64,000 nt of DNA from Pseudomonas alloputida (GTDB lineage: Bacteria > Pseudomonadota > Gammaproteobacteria > Pseudomonadales > Pseudomonadaceae): positions 841,501 through 905,500 of the forward strand of contig NZ_CP128540.1 of NCBI RefSeq assembly GCF_021283545.2. Direction: 5' to 3'. A model generated the notes under the pieces. That model saw only the letters and a program-made list of their open reading frames with translations. It was not told the origin of the DNA and did no database searches. Within the stretch, counting starts at the first letter, position 1. Every line of letters begins with the position of its first letter. Below, piece after piece: positions 8,529 to 18,507 of this stretch. The position numbers and the translations under genes are program-made.

Positions 8529-10043
8529 ATGCCCAACCGCTGCTATGGCCTGGGGCTGCTGATGGTGCTGGCCGGTTGCACTCAGGTTGGTCCGGATTTC
8601 GAGAAGCCCCAAGCGCCGTGGCTGGACGGTTGGAGCACGCCCATGATCGAGCAGGCAGGGCGCAGCGCGGCGGCGCCCGACCTGCGTCAGTGGTGGGCGG
8701 TGTTTGCCGACTCGACCCTGGACGCGCTGATAGCCGAGGCCGATGCCAACAACACCAACCTGCGCGTGGCTGGCCTGCGTATCGCTGAAGCCCGTGCCCA
8801 GTTGGCCATCGTGCAGACCGGGCGTTATCCGCAGCTGCAGCAACTGAGTGCGCAAAGCCTGTACCTGAAGCAGGATCAGTCTGGTACGCCTTCGGCCCGT
8901 GATTCGGTGTTCTGGCAATCCAGCGTGGGCTTCGACATCGGCTGGGAAATTGACTTCTGGGGCCGCTTCAGTCGCGCCATCGAAAGCGCCGATGCCGTCT
9001 ACTTCGCCTCCCAGGCCAACTACGCCGATGCCATGCTGCTGCTGCGTGCGCAAGTGGCCGACACCTACTTTGCCCTGCGTACCGCCGAAGCGCGGCTGGC
9101 GATCGCACAAGAGAACGCCAAGCGCCAGGCGCGTAGCCTGGAGATTACCGAGCGGTTGTTCCGCCACGGCGAAAACGACGAGCTCGACTGGCAGCAGGCG
9201 CGTACTCAATACCTGGCGACCCTGGCCACCATTCCCGAGTTCGAGAACCAGCTCAACGCCCTGCGCAACATACTGTGCTCGCTGCTTGGCCGCCCGCCCG
9301 GGCCGCTGCCGCAGCTGGAGGCCGGGCATGGCCAACTGCCCTTGCCCAACCGGGCAGTGTTGCAGGATGTACCTGCCAGCCTGCTGCAGCGCCGCCCGGA
9401 CATCCGCGCCGCCGAGCAGGCAGTGGCGGCGCAGTCGGCGCTGGTCGGGGTGGCCGAGGCCGATCTTTATCCACAGCTGAGCTTGCTCGGCAGTATCGGC
9501 TGGACCTTCCTATCGGCCAATCATCTGCCCGACACCTTCGACCTGGCGGCTGGCCCAAGCCTGATCTGGAACCCGTTCGACTATGGCCGGCGCAAGAACA
9601 CCGTACGTGTGGAAGATGCTCGGTTACAGCAACTGATCGAGTTGTACCAGCAGGGCGTGCGCGAAGCCGCCCGTGAGGCCGACGATGCTGCCAGCGGGCT
9701 GGTGCGCTCGCTGCAGAGTGCAACCATTCGCGAGCAGGCCTCTCAGGCTGCACAGCGCTCGCTGAATCTGGCCAGCTCGCAGTATCGCGAAGGCTTCGCC
9801 GATTTTCAGCGGGTGCTCGATGCTCAGCAACTGCTGTTGCAGCAACAGGACGGCTACCTGGTCAGCCGTGGCAACGCGGTCAGCAGCCTGGTGACGTTGT
9901 ACAAGGCCCTGGGCGGTGGTTGGGACGCCAGCCGCGCGCCGATCGACCCGGCCACCCGCCAGCAAATGCAGCAACGCACCGACTGGGGCGAGTTGCTCGA
10001 CGAGCCAGCCCCCACCGCGCATGCACAAGGTGAAACCGAATGA
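8529..10043 (+). CDS. Outer-membrane efflux lipoprotein, NodT/OprM type
   Basis: 504 residues. A short signal ends in a lipobox (VLAGC), followed by the usual VGPDFEKP start of RND/MFS outer-membrane factors. The two OEP repeats are visible: the first around ADANNTNLRVAGLRIAEAR and GWEIDFWGRF, the second from RRPDIRAAEQAVAAQ with SSQYREGFADFQRVLDAQQ. It forms a trimeric channel through the outer membrane. The stop overlaps the HlyD adaptor start by four bases (ATGA), so the channel, adaptor and DUF2955 pump form one export system. Confidence 0.95.
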   Translation: MPNRCYGLGLLMVLAGCTQVGPDFEKPQAPWLDGWSTPMIEQAGRSAAAPDLRQWWAVFADSTLDALIAEADANNTNLRVAGLRIAEARAQLAIVQTGRYPQLQQLSAQSLYLKQDQSGTPSARDSVFWQSSVGFDIGWEIDFWGRFSRAIESADAVYFASQANYADAMLLLRAQVADTYFALRTAEARLAIAQENAKRQARSLEITERLFRHGENDELDWQQARTQYLATLATIPEFENQLNALRNILCSLLGRPPGPLPQLEAGHGQLPLPNRAVLQDVPASLLQRRPDIRAAEQAVAAQSALVGVAEADLYPQLSLLGSIGWTFLSANHLPDTFDLAAGPSLIWNPFDYGRRKNTVRVEDARLQQLIELYQQGVREAAREADDAASGLVRSLQSATIREQASQAAQRSLNLASSQYREGFADFQRVLDAQQLLLQQQDGYLVSRGNAVSSLVTLYKALGGGWDASRAPIDPATRQQMQQRTDWGELLDEPAPTAHAQGETE

Positions 10044-11137
10044 GCGACGCCACGCCAACGCCGCCCCCATCAGCCCCGGATCGCGGCATACGCTGGGTGC
10101 TGCTGCTGATTGCCGTCAGCCTGCTCTGGTACTTGCTGGCTGACCGCTATACGCCGTACACCCAGCAAGCTCGCCTGCAGGCTTACGTAGTCCCGGTGGC
10201 CGCCGAAGTGGCCGGGCAGATCAAGCGTGTGGCCGTAGGCAACAACCAGGAGGTGCGCCAGGGCGATGTGCTGTTCGAACTCGATCAGGAGCAGTACCGC
10301 ATTGCCTTGGCCCGTGCCGAAGCCGACCTCGATACCGTGCGGCGGCAGATCGGCGCCAGTACCGCTGGTATCGATTCGGCGCAAGCAGCGCTGGTGGCCG
10401 CCCAGGCCAACGAACGCAAGGCGCGGCAGGACGCCGAGCGCCTCAAACGGCTGATTGACGAAGACCCCGGTACGGTGTCGGTGCGCCGTCTGGAAGGCGC
10501 CCAGGCCACCCGTGACCAGGCCATCAGCCAAGTGGCGGCGGCCCGCGCCGAGGTGGAGCGCGCCCGTGAGCAGCAGGGCGGGGCACAGGAAGACAACGCC
10601 CAACTGCGCAGTGCCGCGGCCAATTTGGAAAAGGCCCGCCTGGACCTTGCCCGTACTGTGGTGCGTGCCGACGCAAACGGCCTGATCACCGACCTGCGCA
10701 CAGACGTTGGCCACTATGTCGGGGCAGGTAGCCCGATGATGACCCTGATCAGTATCCATGACGTGTGGATAAGTGCCGACATGACCGAGAACAACCTCGG
10801 TCGCTTGCGCCCTGAAACCCCGGTGCTGGTGGTGCTCGATGCGCTACCGGGCACCGTGTTGAAAGGGCGTATACGCAGCATTGGCTATGGCGTGAGCGTG
10901 GGGCAGAGCACGCCGCCGGGTACGCTGCCGACCGTGCAGAATAGCCGCGAGTGGCTGCGTTCGGCGCAGCGCTTTCCGGTGATTATCGAACTGGAGCGCG
11001 ATCAGCTTCAGGACAAGACCGTGCTGCGGGTCGGTGGGCAGGCCGAGGTCATGGCCCTGCCTAGCGAAGGCAACCCACTGAACCTGCTGGGCCGGTTGTT
11101 CATGTGGCTGATGAGCTGGCTGTCGTATGCCTATTGA
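10040..11137 (+). CDS. HlyD/EmrA-type membrane fusion adaptor
   Basis: 365 residues. One N-terminal membrane anchor (WVLLLIAVSLLWYLLADRYTPYT) is followed by the biotinyl-lipoyl half-motif (YVVPVAAEVAGQIKRVAVGNNQEVRQGDVLFELD), a long coiled coil rich in Ala, Arg and Glu (about residues 95-200), the second lipoyl half (VRADANGLITDLRTDVGHYV) and a beta-barrel domain. It bridges the inner-membrane pump and the outer-membrane factor. It overlaps the genes on both sides, which points to translational coupling in the operon. Confidence 0.95.
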   Translation: MSDATPTPPPSAPDRGIRWVLLLIAVSLLWYLLADRYTPYTQQARLQAYVVPVAAEVAGQIKRVAVGNNQEVRQGDVLFELDQEQYRIALARAEADLDTVRRQIGASTAGIDSAQAALVAAQANERKARQDAERLKRLIDEDPGTVSVRRLEGAQATRDQAISQVAAARAEVERAREQQGGAQEDNAQLRSAAANLEKARLDLARTVVRADANGLITDLRTDVGHYVGAGSPMMTLISIHDVWISADMTENNLGRLRPETPVLVVLDALPGTVLKGRIRSIGYGVSVGQSTPPGTLPTVQNSREWLRSAQRFPVIIELERDQLQDKTVLRVGGQAEVMALPSEGNPLNLLGRLFMWLMSWLSYAY

Positions 11138-12149
11138 ATTGCGCCGCCTGCGCGCACTGCGCCTGGCCTGGGGCGTGGCGCTGTGCCTGGCGGTGAGCTT
11201 TGGTATCGGCTTGCCGGTGCCGATCCTGGCGCCGGTGTTTGCGGTGCTGTTGCTGGCCATGCGCAGTCAGCCATTGCCCCTGCGTGCAGAACCGGCCCTT
11301 GCGCTACTGGTGCTGCTCGCTTGCGGCAGCGGGTTGCTGCTGATTCCGCTGTTGCGCCATGCTCCGTTGGCCGGGGTGTTACTGGTCGGGGTGGGTGTTT
11401 TCCTGACCTTGCGCTATGCGCTGAAGGGCGGCAACGGCCTGCTGGCCAACCTGCTGGTGGTCGGCCTGACCATGATCGCTGCTGCCGGCACCAGTGACTT
11501 CACCCTGGCATTGTCGGTGGTCGAAGCGCTGGCCAAAGGCATGCTGCTGGCAGTGCTGGGCACGTCGGTGGTGCATACGTTGTTCCCCGAACCTGCCAAT
11601 GCGCCAGCACCGCCGGTGCCGCCGCTGCTGGGTAGCGAGCATGTCAGCTGGGTGGCGCTGCGTGCCACGTTGATCGTGATGCCGGCCTTTCTGCTGGCAT
11701 TGATCGCCCCTGATCAGTACATGCCGTTGATCATGAAGGCCGTGAGTGTGGGGCAACAAGCAGGCGAAACCCGCGCGCGGCACGCCAGCCGGGAGCTGAT
11801 CGGTTCAACCTTGCTTGCCGGGGTGTTGGCGATAGCGCTGTGGGTAGCGCTGAGCCTGTTCGTTCACCTGTGGATGTTCTTCTTGTGGGTACTGCTGTTC
11901 GCCCTTTGGCAGGCTCGGCGCCTGTACCAGGCGGTGCCGAGCCGGCAGAGCCCGGCGTACTGGGTCAGTTGCCTGACGACCATGTTGATCTTGCTGGGGC
12001 AGTCGGTGCAGGACAGTGCAGGTGGGCAGGATGTGTACAAGGCATTTGCGGTGCGTATGGCGCTGTTTCTGGCGGTGTCGGTGTATGCCAGCGCCATGTT
12101 GATCTGGATTGACCGGCTTCGGAGTCGGCGCGGGCTTCTTCGCGGTTAA
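11127..12149 (+). CDS. DUF2955/FUSC-like inner-membrane exporter component
   Basis: 340 residues with about ten hydrophobic segments in two blocks (around residues 10-145 and 180-330), the arrangement of DUF2955, which is related to FUSC/aromatic-acid exporters such as AaeB. It starts 11 bases before the adaptor stop. Together with the adaptor and outer-membrane lipoprotein it should form a three-part efflux pump. Substrate unknown; AaeB-type relatives export aromatic carboxylic acids. Confidence 0.85.
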   Translation: MPIELRRLRALRLAWGVALCLAVSFGIGLPVPILAPVFAVLLLAMRSQPLPLRAEPALALLVLLACGSGLLLIPLLRHAPLAGVLLVGVGVFLTLRYALKGGNGLLANLLVVGLTMIAAAGTSDFTLALSVVEALAKGMLLAVLGTSVVHTLFPEPANAPAPPVPPLLGSEHVSWVALRATLIVMPAFLLALIAPDQYMPLIMKAVSVGQQAGETRARHASRELIGSTLLAGVLAIALWVALSLFVHLWMFFLWVLLFALWQARRLYQAVPSRQSPAYWVSCLTTMLILLGQSVQDSAGGQDVYKAFAVRMALFLAVSVYASAMLIWIDRLRSRRGLLRG

Positions 12150-12167
12150 GCCCGCTCTCCAGGCAAT

Positions 12168-13880
12168 TCAGGGCTGCCAATCAACCCCACTCTCTTCCAG
12201 ATAGGCATCCACCGCGGCGCCCACCGTCGGATGAAAAGCCTTCTCCCCCATATGTTCGAACAACTCGAACTGGCGCATCTTGTCCTTCACCGGGTCCTTC
12301 ATTTCGGCGAACTGCAACTCCACCCCCCGCGCCTCCAATGCCCGGTCCAGCTCGGCCAGCATGTCCGCCGAAGTGATATCGATACTGGTCACAGGCTCAG
12401 CGGCAATTACCACCCGCTGCACAGGCGTTGGCGACGCGTCCACCGCCGCCATCACTGTGTTCTGGAACTGCTCGGCGTTGGCAAAGAACAACGGCGCGTC
12501 CCAGCGCAGCAGCACCAGCCCTGGAATACGCCGGGCCTGTGGATAACGCTGTATGTCATGGTAGCCGCGCAGCCCATCGGCCCGGCCGAGCACTGCGTAA
12601 TGCGGCCGCCAGCCGTCCCACAGGAACTCGATCACCGACACCGCCACTGCAATGCAGATACCGGGAATGGCGCCGAACACCGCCACGCCGACAAAGCAGG
12701 TGAACGACAGCCAGAACTCCCACTGCTGCATGCGGAAGATACGCTTGAGGTCGGCAAATTCGAACAGCCCCAGTGCAGCGGCAATCACCACCGCAGCCAA
12801 AGCGCTGTTAGGCAGGTGCTGCATCAGATTGGGCGCTACCAGCAGCAACAGGGTTACCGCCAGGGCGCCGATGATGCCGGTGAGCTGGGTCTGCGAGCCG
12901 GCAGCTTCGGCCACTGGGGTGCGTGACGAACTGCTGCTGATCGGGATGCCCTGAAACAGCCCCGAGGCCACGTTGGCCACGCCCAGACCGAACATTTCCT
13001 GGTTGGGGTTTACCCGCATCTTGAGGCGCGCGGCATAGGAGCGTGACAGCACACTGGTGTCGGCGAACGACACCAGCGCCACTGCAATCCCGCCCAGTAG
13101 CACCTCGACCAGGTCAATGTCGCTGACCCAGGGGAAGACGAAGCCGGGCAGGCCCTGAGGCAATTGCCCGAGTACCTTGACGCCCATCTGATCGAGGTTG
13201 AACACGCTCACTGCCAGCGTCGCCAGTACCACGGCGATCAGGATGCCCGGCAGGCGCTTGAACGGTTTGAGCAGCAGAATCAGCGCCAGGCTACCGGCAC
13301 CCACGACAAAGCTTGGCCAGTGCCCTTGGCCGGCGTATAGCGCCTGGCCCAAGTACCAAAGGTCGCGCAAGGGGCCTTCGCTGTCGACTTTGATGCCGAA
13401 AAGCTTGGGCAACTGGCTGATCAATACGGTCAGGGCGATGCCGTTCATGTACCCATAGCGGATGGGCTTGGACAGCAACTCGGTGATAAAGCCCAGGCGC
13501 AGCAGCCCGGCAATCACACAGAACGCCCCGGCGACCAGCGCCATCATGCTGGCGATGGCGATCGCCCGCTGCGGGTCGCTGGCGGCGTATTGCACCACCA
13601 CAGCCAGGATAGGCGCGGCCAGCGCCGAGTCCGGGCCCAGCACCAGGATACGGCTGGGACCGAACAGGGCATAGGCCAGCAGGGGGATGATGGTAGCGTA
13701 CAGGCCATAGATACCGGGGACGCCGGAAGCCTCGGCGTAGGCGATGCCCACAGGCACGAGCATGGTGGTGAGCACCAGGCCGGCGGCGATGTCCTTGGGT
13801 AGCCAGGCTGCCTTGTAGTGGAGCAGGGTGACCAGGCCGGGTAACCAGCGTTGCCAGTCGAAACGAGTGGGTTGGGGCAT
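12168..13880 (-). CDS. SulP-family anion permease with C-terminal STAS domain
   Basis: 570 residues. The N-terminal two thirds hold the SulP transporter with about 12-14 helices and the signature region DIAAGLVLTTMLVPVGIAYAEASGVPGIYGLYA. The last ~130 residues form a STAS domain (VLLRWDAPLFFANAEQF, VIAAEPVTSIDITSADML). Proteins of this type import sulfate, bicarbonate or dicarboxylates; the substrate cannot be told from sequence. It converges with the DUF2955 gene, separated by 18 bases that end a REP-like palindrome. Confidence 0.93.
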   Translation of the reverse strand: MPQPTRFDWQRWLPGLVTLLHYKAAWLPKDIAAGLVLTTMLVPVGIAYAEASGVPGIYGLYATIIPLLAYALFGPSRILVLGPDSALAAPILAVVVQYAASDPQRAIAIASMMALVAGAFCVIAGLLRLGFITELLSKPIRYGYMNGIALTVLISQLPKLFGIKVDSEGPLRDLWYLGQALYAGQGHWPSFVVGAGSLALILLLKPFKRLPGILIAVVLATLAVSVFNLDQMGVKVLGQLPQGLPGFVFPWVSDIDLVEVLLGGIAVALVSFADTSVLSRSYAARLKMRVNPNQEMFGLGVANVASGLFQGIPISSSSSRTPVAEAAGSQTQLTGIIGALAVTLLLLVAPNLMQHLPNSALAAVVIAAALGLFEFADLKRIFRMQQWEFWLSFTCFVGVAVFGAIPGICIAVAVSVIEFLWDGWRPHYAVLGRADGLRGYHDIQRYPQARRIPGLVLLRWDAPLFFANAEQFQNTVMAAVDASPTPVQRVVIAAEPVTSIDITSADMLAELDRALEARGVELQFAEMKDPVKDKMRQFELFEHMGEKAFHPTVGAAVDAYLEESGVDWQP

Positions 13881-14003
13881 GGTGTCGGCTCTGGGCGAGA
13901 AGGGCGCTGAACCTCAGCTTAGATGCTGAAGGCGGGGGCCGCTTTGCGGCCTGGCACGACGCAAGGCCGCCCCTGCCAAGGGCGCGCATGTCTGGGCAAA
14001 ACA

Positions 14004-14035
14004 AAACCCCTTGAAGCGCAAGCCTCAAGGGGTTT
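14004..14035. terminator. Bidirectional-looking hairpin between sulP promoter and ychF start side
   Basis: Arms AAACCCCTTGA and TCAAGGGGTTT enclose a 10-base loop. The T run lies on both strands. It sits 21 bases after the ychF stop on the minus strand, so it is the likely end of the ychF transcript. Confidence 0.8.
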
Positions 14036-14056
14036 GTGTGTGCTGCAGGTTACCGC

Positions 14057-15157
14057 TTAGACGTTAAAGCGGAAGTGCATCACGTCGCCGTCTTTGACGA
14101 TGTAGTCTTTGCCTTCCAGACGCCACTTACCGGCTTCCTTGGCACCGGCTTCACCCTTGAACTGGATGAAGTCGTCATAGGCCACCACTTCAGCGCGGAT
14201 GAAGCCTTTTTCGAAGTCGGTGTGGATAACGCCGGCTGCCTGCGGGGCAGTGGCACCGACGCGAACGGTCCAGGCGCGTACTTCCTGCACGCCGGCAGTG
14301 AAGTAGGTCTGCAGGTTCAGCAACTCGTAACCGGCGCGGATCACGCGGTTCAGGCCAGGCTCTTCCAGGCCCAGGGCCTCGAGGAACATGTCCTTCTCTT
14401 CACCGTCTTCCAGCTCGGCGATTTCCGCTTCGATCTTGTTGCACACCGGCACCACTACCGCGCCTTCTTCCTCGGCAATGGCCTTGACCACGTCCAGGTG
14501 CGGGTTGTTGTCGAAGCCGTCTTCGGCCACGTTGGCGATGTACATCACCGGTTTGCTGGTCAGCAAGTGGAAGCCACGGATGACGGCCTTTTCGTCGTCA
14601 GCCATGTGCTTCATCAGGCTGCGCGCAGGCTTGCCTTCGGTAAAGTGTGGAATCAGCTTTTCCAGAATGGCCTTTTGCGCCAAGGCGTCCTTGTCGCCGC
14701 CCTTGGCGTTGCGGGCTACCTTCTGCAGTTGCTTTTCGCAGCTGTCGAGGTCGGCGAAGATCAGTTCGAGGTCGATGATCTCGATGTCACGCTTGGGGTC
14801 GACGCTGTTGGAAACGTGGATCACGTTCTCGTCTTCGAAGCAGCGCACCACGTGGGCAATGGCGTCGGTCTCGCGGATGTTGGCGAGGAACTTGTTGCCC
14901 AGGCCTTCGCCTTTCGAGGCACCGGCAACCAGGCCGGCGATGTCGACGAATTCCATGGTGGTCGGCAGGATGCGGTTTGGCTTGACGATTTCAGCCAGCG
15001 CAGCCAGGCGAGCGTCGGGCATGGGCACGATGCCGCTGTTCGGCTCGATGGTGCAGAAAGGGAAATTCTCCGCCGCGATGCCAGACTTGGTCAGGGCGTT
15101 GAACAGGGTGGACTTGCCGACGTTGGGCAGGCCGACGATGCCGCAATTGAAACCCAT
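14057..15157 (-). CDS. ychF: Redox-regulated ribosome-associated P-loop ATPase YchF
   Basis: 366 residues, full length. The OBG-family NTPase has G1 [12 protein letters not shown] near the N terminus, G3 DIAGLV, and a non-canonical G4 as usual for YchF, which prefers ATP over GTP. The C-terminal TGS domain ([30 protein letters not shown]) is complete. It is the last gene of the minus-strand run behind pth, 24 bases after it. Confidence 0.97.
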   Translation of the reverse strand: MGFNCGIVGLPNVGKSTLFNALTKSGIAAENFPFCTIEPNSGIVPMPDARLAALAEIVKPNRILPTTMEFVDIAGLVAGASKGEGLGNKFLANIRETDAIAHVVRCFEDENVIHVSNSVDPKRDIEIIDLELIFADLDSCEKQLQKVARNAKGGDKDALAQKAILEKLIPHFTEGKPARSLMKHMADDEKAVIRGFHLLTSKPVMYIANVAEDGFDNNPHLDVVKAIAEEEGAVVVPVCNKIEAEIAELEDGEEKDMFLEALGLEEPGLNRVIRAGYELLNLQTYFTAGVQEVRAWTVRVGATAPQAAGVIHTDFEKGFIRAEVVAYDDFIQFKGEAGAKEAGKWRLEGKDYIVKDGDVMHFRFNV

Positions 15158-15181
15158 GGGTATTCCCCTCTCTAAAGGAAA

Positions 15182-15766
15182 TCAGGCCTTCTGGCTGTGC
15201 AGCTCGCGCATCGCCTTGGCGAAATCGCCGGCAAGCACGTCCGGCAGCACGCCGAGGGCAAAATCGATGCTGGCGTCGAGCTTCTCCTGCTCGGCGCGCG
15301 GCGCGCGGCCCAGGACGAAGTTGGATACCAGTTTGGCGTCACCCGGGTGGCCGATGCCAAGCCGCAGGCGGTGGAAGTCGTTCTGGTTGCCGAGCTGCGC
15401 GATGATGTCGCGCAGGCCGTTGTGCCCACCATGGCCGCCGCCGCGCTTGAGCTTGGCAACGCCCGGGGGCAGATCGAGTTCGTCGTGTGCCACCAGTATC
15501 GCTTCCGGCTTGATGCGGAAGAAATTGGCCAAGGCCGCTACGGACTGGCCGCTGCGGTTCATGTAGGTGGTGGGGATCAACAAACGAACGTCGTTGCCCT
15601 GATGGCTGAATTTAGCCGTCAGGCCGAAATACTTTTTGTCAGCGGTCAGCGAAACACGCTGGGCGCTGGCAAGGCGTTCAACGAAAAGAGCCCCTGCGTT
15701 ATGCCGGGTCTGTTCGTATTCGGGGCCGGGGTTACCCAGGCCAACGATCAACTGGATGGCGGTCAC
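15182..15766 (-). CDS. pth: Peptidyl-tRNA hydrolase
   Basis: 194 residues. It frees tRNA from peptidyl-tRNA that has dropped off ribosomes. The family signature [17 protein letters not shown] carries the catalytic His and Asn; the second conserved region is YMNRSGQSV and the third [25 protein letters not shown] with the catalytic Asp. It lies between rplY and ychF in the same orientation. Confidence 0.97.
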   Translation of the reverse strand: MTAIQLIVGLGNPGPEYEQTRHNAGALFVERLASAQRVSLTADKKYFGLTAKFSHQGNDVRLLIPTTYMNRSGQSVAALANFFRIKPEAILVAHDELDLPPGVAKLKRGGGHGGHNGLRDIIAQLGNQNDFHRLRLGIGHPGDAKLVSNFVLGRAPRAEQEKLDASIDFALGVLPDVLAGDFAKAMRELHSQKA

Positions 15767-15792
15767 GTCAGGGGCTCTTCCTTGGAGTTGGT

Positions 15793-15821
15793 GGGTTACA
15801 GTGCGCGCGGCACTGTAACCC
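15793..15821 (-). other. Intercistronic hairpin between rplY and pth
   Basis: Twelve-base perfect arms (GGGTTACAGTGC and GCACTGTAACCC) with a five-base loop lie in the 79-base gap between rplY and pth. There is no T run, so it may be an RNA processing or stability element, or a partial attenuator that lowers pth expression relative to rplY. Confidence 0.6.
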
Positions 15822-15845
15822 GATCAACGCCGGCGTGCGAGTGGA

Positions 15846-16439
15846 TTACTCGGCAGCGCCTTCTGCTTCTGGAGCAACGCGTGGAGCGTGAACGTTGGCA
15901 ACAGCTTTGTCATCACCGTGGGCCAGAGCGACGAACTCTACGCCTTTCGGAGCTTTCAGGTCCGACAGGTGGATGATGGTGCCGATTTCAGCGTTGGCCA
16001 GGTCGACTTCGATGAACTCAGGCAGGTCCTTGGCTTCGCAGGAAACTTCGATCTCGGACTCAACGTGGGAGATCTCGCCGCCTTTCTTGACCGGGGCTTC
16101 TTCGTTGATGAAGTGAACCGGAACCTTGGCGGTCAGCTTCTGGCCAGCAACGACGCGAACGAAGTCGGCGTGCATGATGAAGCCTTTGGCCGGGTGGCGC
16201 TGCAGGGCCTTGACCACGACGTTTTGCTTGGCACCGTCGACGTTCAGTTCCAGAACGTGGCTGAAGGCAGCCTCGTTTTCGAACAGTTTGGTGATTTCCT
16301 TGGCCAGGATGGTCAGGGACTGGGCGTCCTGGTTACCACCGTAGACAACGGCTGGGATGTTCGCGGAGTGACGCAGGCGGCGGCTCGCACCTTTCCCCAG
16401 GTCAGTACGCGCTTGGGCGTTCAGAGTGAATTCAGTCAT
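15846..16439 (-). CDS. rplY: 50S ribosomal protein L25, long (Ctc) form
   Basis: 197 residues beginning [23 protein letters not shown]. The L25 5S-rRNA-binding domain covers about residues 1-95 and the Ctc beta domain the rest, ending in an Ala/Glu-rich tail. I chose ATG 16439 over an upstream frame start at 16499 because GGAG lies 8 bases before it and family proteins start here. A terminator separates it from prs, so it has its own promoter in the interval or receives read-through. Confidence 0.96.
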
Positions 16440-16495
16440 TTTGTTTCTCCAAAGTAGCCCCCCGAGGGCGTTTGCGACCAGCGCCAACGGGGATG

Positions 16496-16534
16496 GCAAA
16501 AAAGCCCCGCCCCAACACAGGTTGGGGCGGGGCG
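16496..16534 (-). terminator. Rho-independent terminator of prs
   Basis: On the minus strand a 13-base perfect GC-rich stem (arms GCCCCGCCCCAAC and GTTGGGGCGGGGC, loop of four) is followed by six T. It lies 24 bases after the prs stop and before rplY. Confidence 0.9.
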
Positions 16535-16557
16535 CTTCACATCAACACGTGTCCCGC

Positions 16558-17499
16558 TTAGCGGAACATCGCGCTGATCGATTCTTCGTTGCTGATGCGG
16601 CGTACCGCTTCAGCGACAACCGGTGCGATATCCAGCTGGCGGATACGGTCACAGGCTTGAGCAGCGGCAGACAGCGGAACGGTGTTGGTCACCACCAGCT
16701 CGTCCAGTACCGACTTCTCGATGTTCTCGATTGCGCGGCCCGACAGGACAGGGTGCGTGCAATAGGCGTAAACCTTGGCAGCGCCGTGCTCTTTCAGGGC
16801 CTTGGCCGCGTGGCACAGGGTGCCGGCGGTGTCGACCATGTCGTCTACCAGGATGCAGGTGCGCCCTTCGACGTCGCCGATGATGTGCATAACCTCGGAG
16901 TGGTTAGCCTTTTCGCGGCGTTTGTCGATGATACCCAGATCGACGCCCAGGGACTTGGCGACAGCGCGTGCGCGCACGACACCACCGATGTCCGGGGAGA
17001 CGATCATCAGGTTCTCGAAACGCTGGTCTTCGATGTCGTCAACCAGTACGGGCGAGCCGTAGATGTTGTCGACGGGGATATCGAAGAAGCCTTGAATCTG
17101 GTCAGCGTGCAGGTCGACGGTGAGTACACGGTCGATACCTACGACAGTGAGCATGTCAGCAACGACTTTGGCGCTGATGGCTACACGTGCCGAACGCGGA
17201 CGGCGGTCCTGGCGGGCATATCCGAAGTAGGGAATCACGGCGGTGATTCGGGATGCTGAGGAGCGGCGGAAGGCGTCGGCCATCACTACCAGTTCCATCA
17301 GGTTATCGTTGGTCGGGGCGCAGGTCGGCTGAATAATGAAAACGTCTTTACCGCGAACATTTTCATTGATCTCAGTACTGATCTCGCCGTCGGAGAATTT
17401 ACCGACAGAGACGTCACCGAGAGGGATATGCAGCTGACGTACGACACGCCGAGCCAGATCGGGGTTAGCGTTCCCCGTAAAGACCATCATCTTGGACAC
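16558..17499 (-). CDS. prs: Ribose-phosphate pyrophosphokinase (PRPP synthetase)
   Basis: 313 residues. It makes PRPP from ribose 5-phosphate and ATP for purine, pyrimidine, His, Trp and NAD synthesis. The N-terminal [16 protein letters not shown], the catalytic flexible loop region [10 protein letters not shown], and the PRPP loop [13 protein letters not shown] are all present. I chose GTG 17499 (VSKMMVF), the start used for Pseudomonas Prs from recall; an open frame reaches 17574. It lies just after tRNA-Gln in the ispE operon and ends at a strong terminator. Confidence 0.97.
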   Translation of the reverse strand: MSKMMVFTGNANPDLARRVVRQLHIPLGDVSVGKFSDGEISTEINENVRGKDVFIIQPTCAPTNDNLMELVVMADAFRRSSASRITAVIPYFGYARQDRRPRSARVAISAKVVADMLTVVGIDRVLTVDLHADQIQGFFDIPVDNIYGSPVLVDDIEDQRFENLMIVSPDIGGVVRARAVAKSLGVDLGIIDKRREKANHSEVMHIIGDVEGRTCILVDDMVDTAGTLCHAAKALKEHGAAKVYAYCTHPVLSGRAIENIEKSVLDELVVTNTVPLSAAAQACDRIRQLDIAPVVAEAVRRISNEESISAMFR

Positions 17500-17547
17500 G
17501 CGCAGTACCTGAAGGCTGAGGGTATACCTGGATGAGTATAAGGAAAA

Positions 17548-17622
17548 TGGCAGGGGCGGCTGGATTCGAACCAACGCATGGCAGGATCAAAACCTGCTGC
17601 CTTACCGCTTGGCGACGCCCCT
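17548..17622 (-). tRNA. tRNA-Gln (anticodon TTG)
   Basis: On the minus strand the 75-base sequence starts AGGGGCGTCGCCAAGCGG, has the loop TTTTGAT with anticodon TTG at 17590-17588, the GGTTCGAATCC T arm, and ends CGCCCCT-G-CCA, so CCA is encoded. The acceptor arms AGGGGCG and CGCCCCT pair fully. It lies 20 bases after ispE and before prs, as in other Pseudomonas, and is probably cut from the ispE-prs transcript. Confidence 0.97.
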
Positions 17623-17642
17623 GTATCTGTTGCTGCGAACGC

Positions 17643-18503
17643 TCATGCGCTCGACTTCTTGACCAGACTTTGCAGCTTACGATGCAACATCGAAACATTG
17701 CTTCCTTTGGCCACAAACCCTGTTTGGGTCGCTGAAAGAAGGGCCAGAACTTTATCAGCTTCGGCTTTGCTTGGGAAGGCCCCAAACACACAACTTCCAG
17801 TGCCGGTTAGTCGAGCCTCAGTGAATTTTCCCAGTGAATTCAACGCATTGCGAACTTCTGGGTAATTCTGCTCTACCACCGGTTGGCAGTCATTTCGACT
17901 GTTTCCCTCGGGAACGGGGCGCATCTTAAGGGGGAGAGAATCACGTGTCAACTGTGGATGTGAAAAAATTTCTACTGTGCTGACAGACACTTGCGGCACC
18001 AGCACGACATACCAGGGTTCGATCGGGTCGACCGGGGTCAGTTGTTCGCCTACGCCTTGCGCGAATGCTGCGTGGCCGCGTACGAACACCGGCACATCGG
18101 CGCCCAGGCTCAGGCCCAGTGCGGCCAGGCGGTCTTCGTCCCAGTCCAGTTGCCACAGGTGGGCCAGGGCCAGCAGGGTGGTCGCGGCGTCTGAGCTGCC
18201 ACCGCCGATACCTCCGCCCATGGGCAGTACCTTGGTCAGCCAGATGTCGGCGCCAAGCGTGGTGCCCGATTGTGCTTGCAGCATGCGCGCGGCCCGTACG
18301 ATCAGGTTGCTGTCGTGGGGGACGGCCTCGATCTCGGTGTGCAAGCGGATCACGCCATCGTCACGCAGGGCAAAACTCAGTTCGTCGCCATGGTCTAGAA
18401 ACTGAAACACCGTTTCCAGTTCGTGGTAGCCGTCTGCGCGGCGGCCGATGATGTGCAGCCACAGGTTGAGCTTGGCCGGGGCGGGCAGGGTGAGCTTTTG
18501 CAT
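17643..18503 (-). CDS. ispE: 4-diphosphocytidyl-2-C-methyl-D-erythritol kinase
   Basis: 286 residues, GHMP kinase fold. It phosphorylates CDP-ME in the non-mevalonate isoprenoid pathway. The start [24 protein letters not shown] holds the conserved Lys and Asp region, and the ATP-binding glycine-rich loop is [15 protein letters not shown]. It starts 4 bases after lolB ends, so the two are tightly coupled. Confidence 0.97.
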   Translation of the reverse strand: MQKLTLPAPAKLNLWLHIIGRRADGYHELETVFQFLDHGDELSFALRDDGVIRLHTEIEAVPHDSNLIVRAARMLQAQSGTTLGADIWLTKVLPMGGGIGGGSSDAATTLLALAHLWQLDWDEDRLAALGLSLGADVPVFVRGHAAFAQGVGEQLTPVDPIEPWYVVLVPQVSVSTVEIFSHPQLTRDSLPLKMRPVPEGNSRNDCQPVVEQNYPEVRNALNSLGKFTEARLTGTGSCVFGAFPSKAEADKVLALLSATQTGFVAKGSNVSMLHRKLQSLVKKSSA

Positions 18504-18507
18504 GCGA

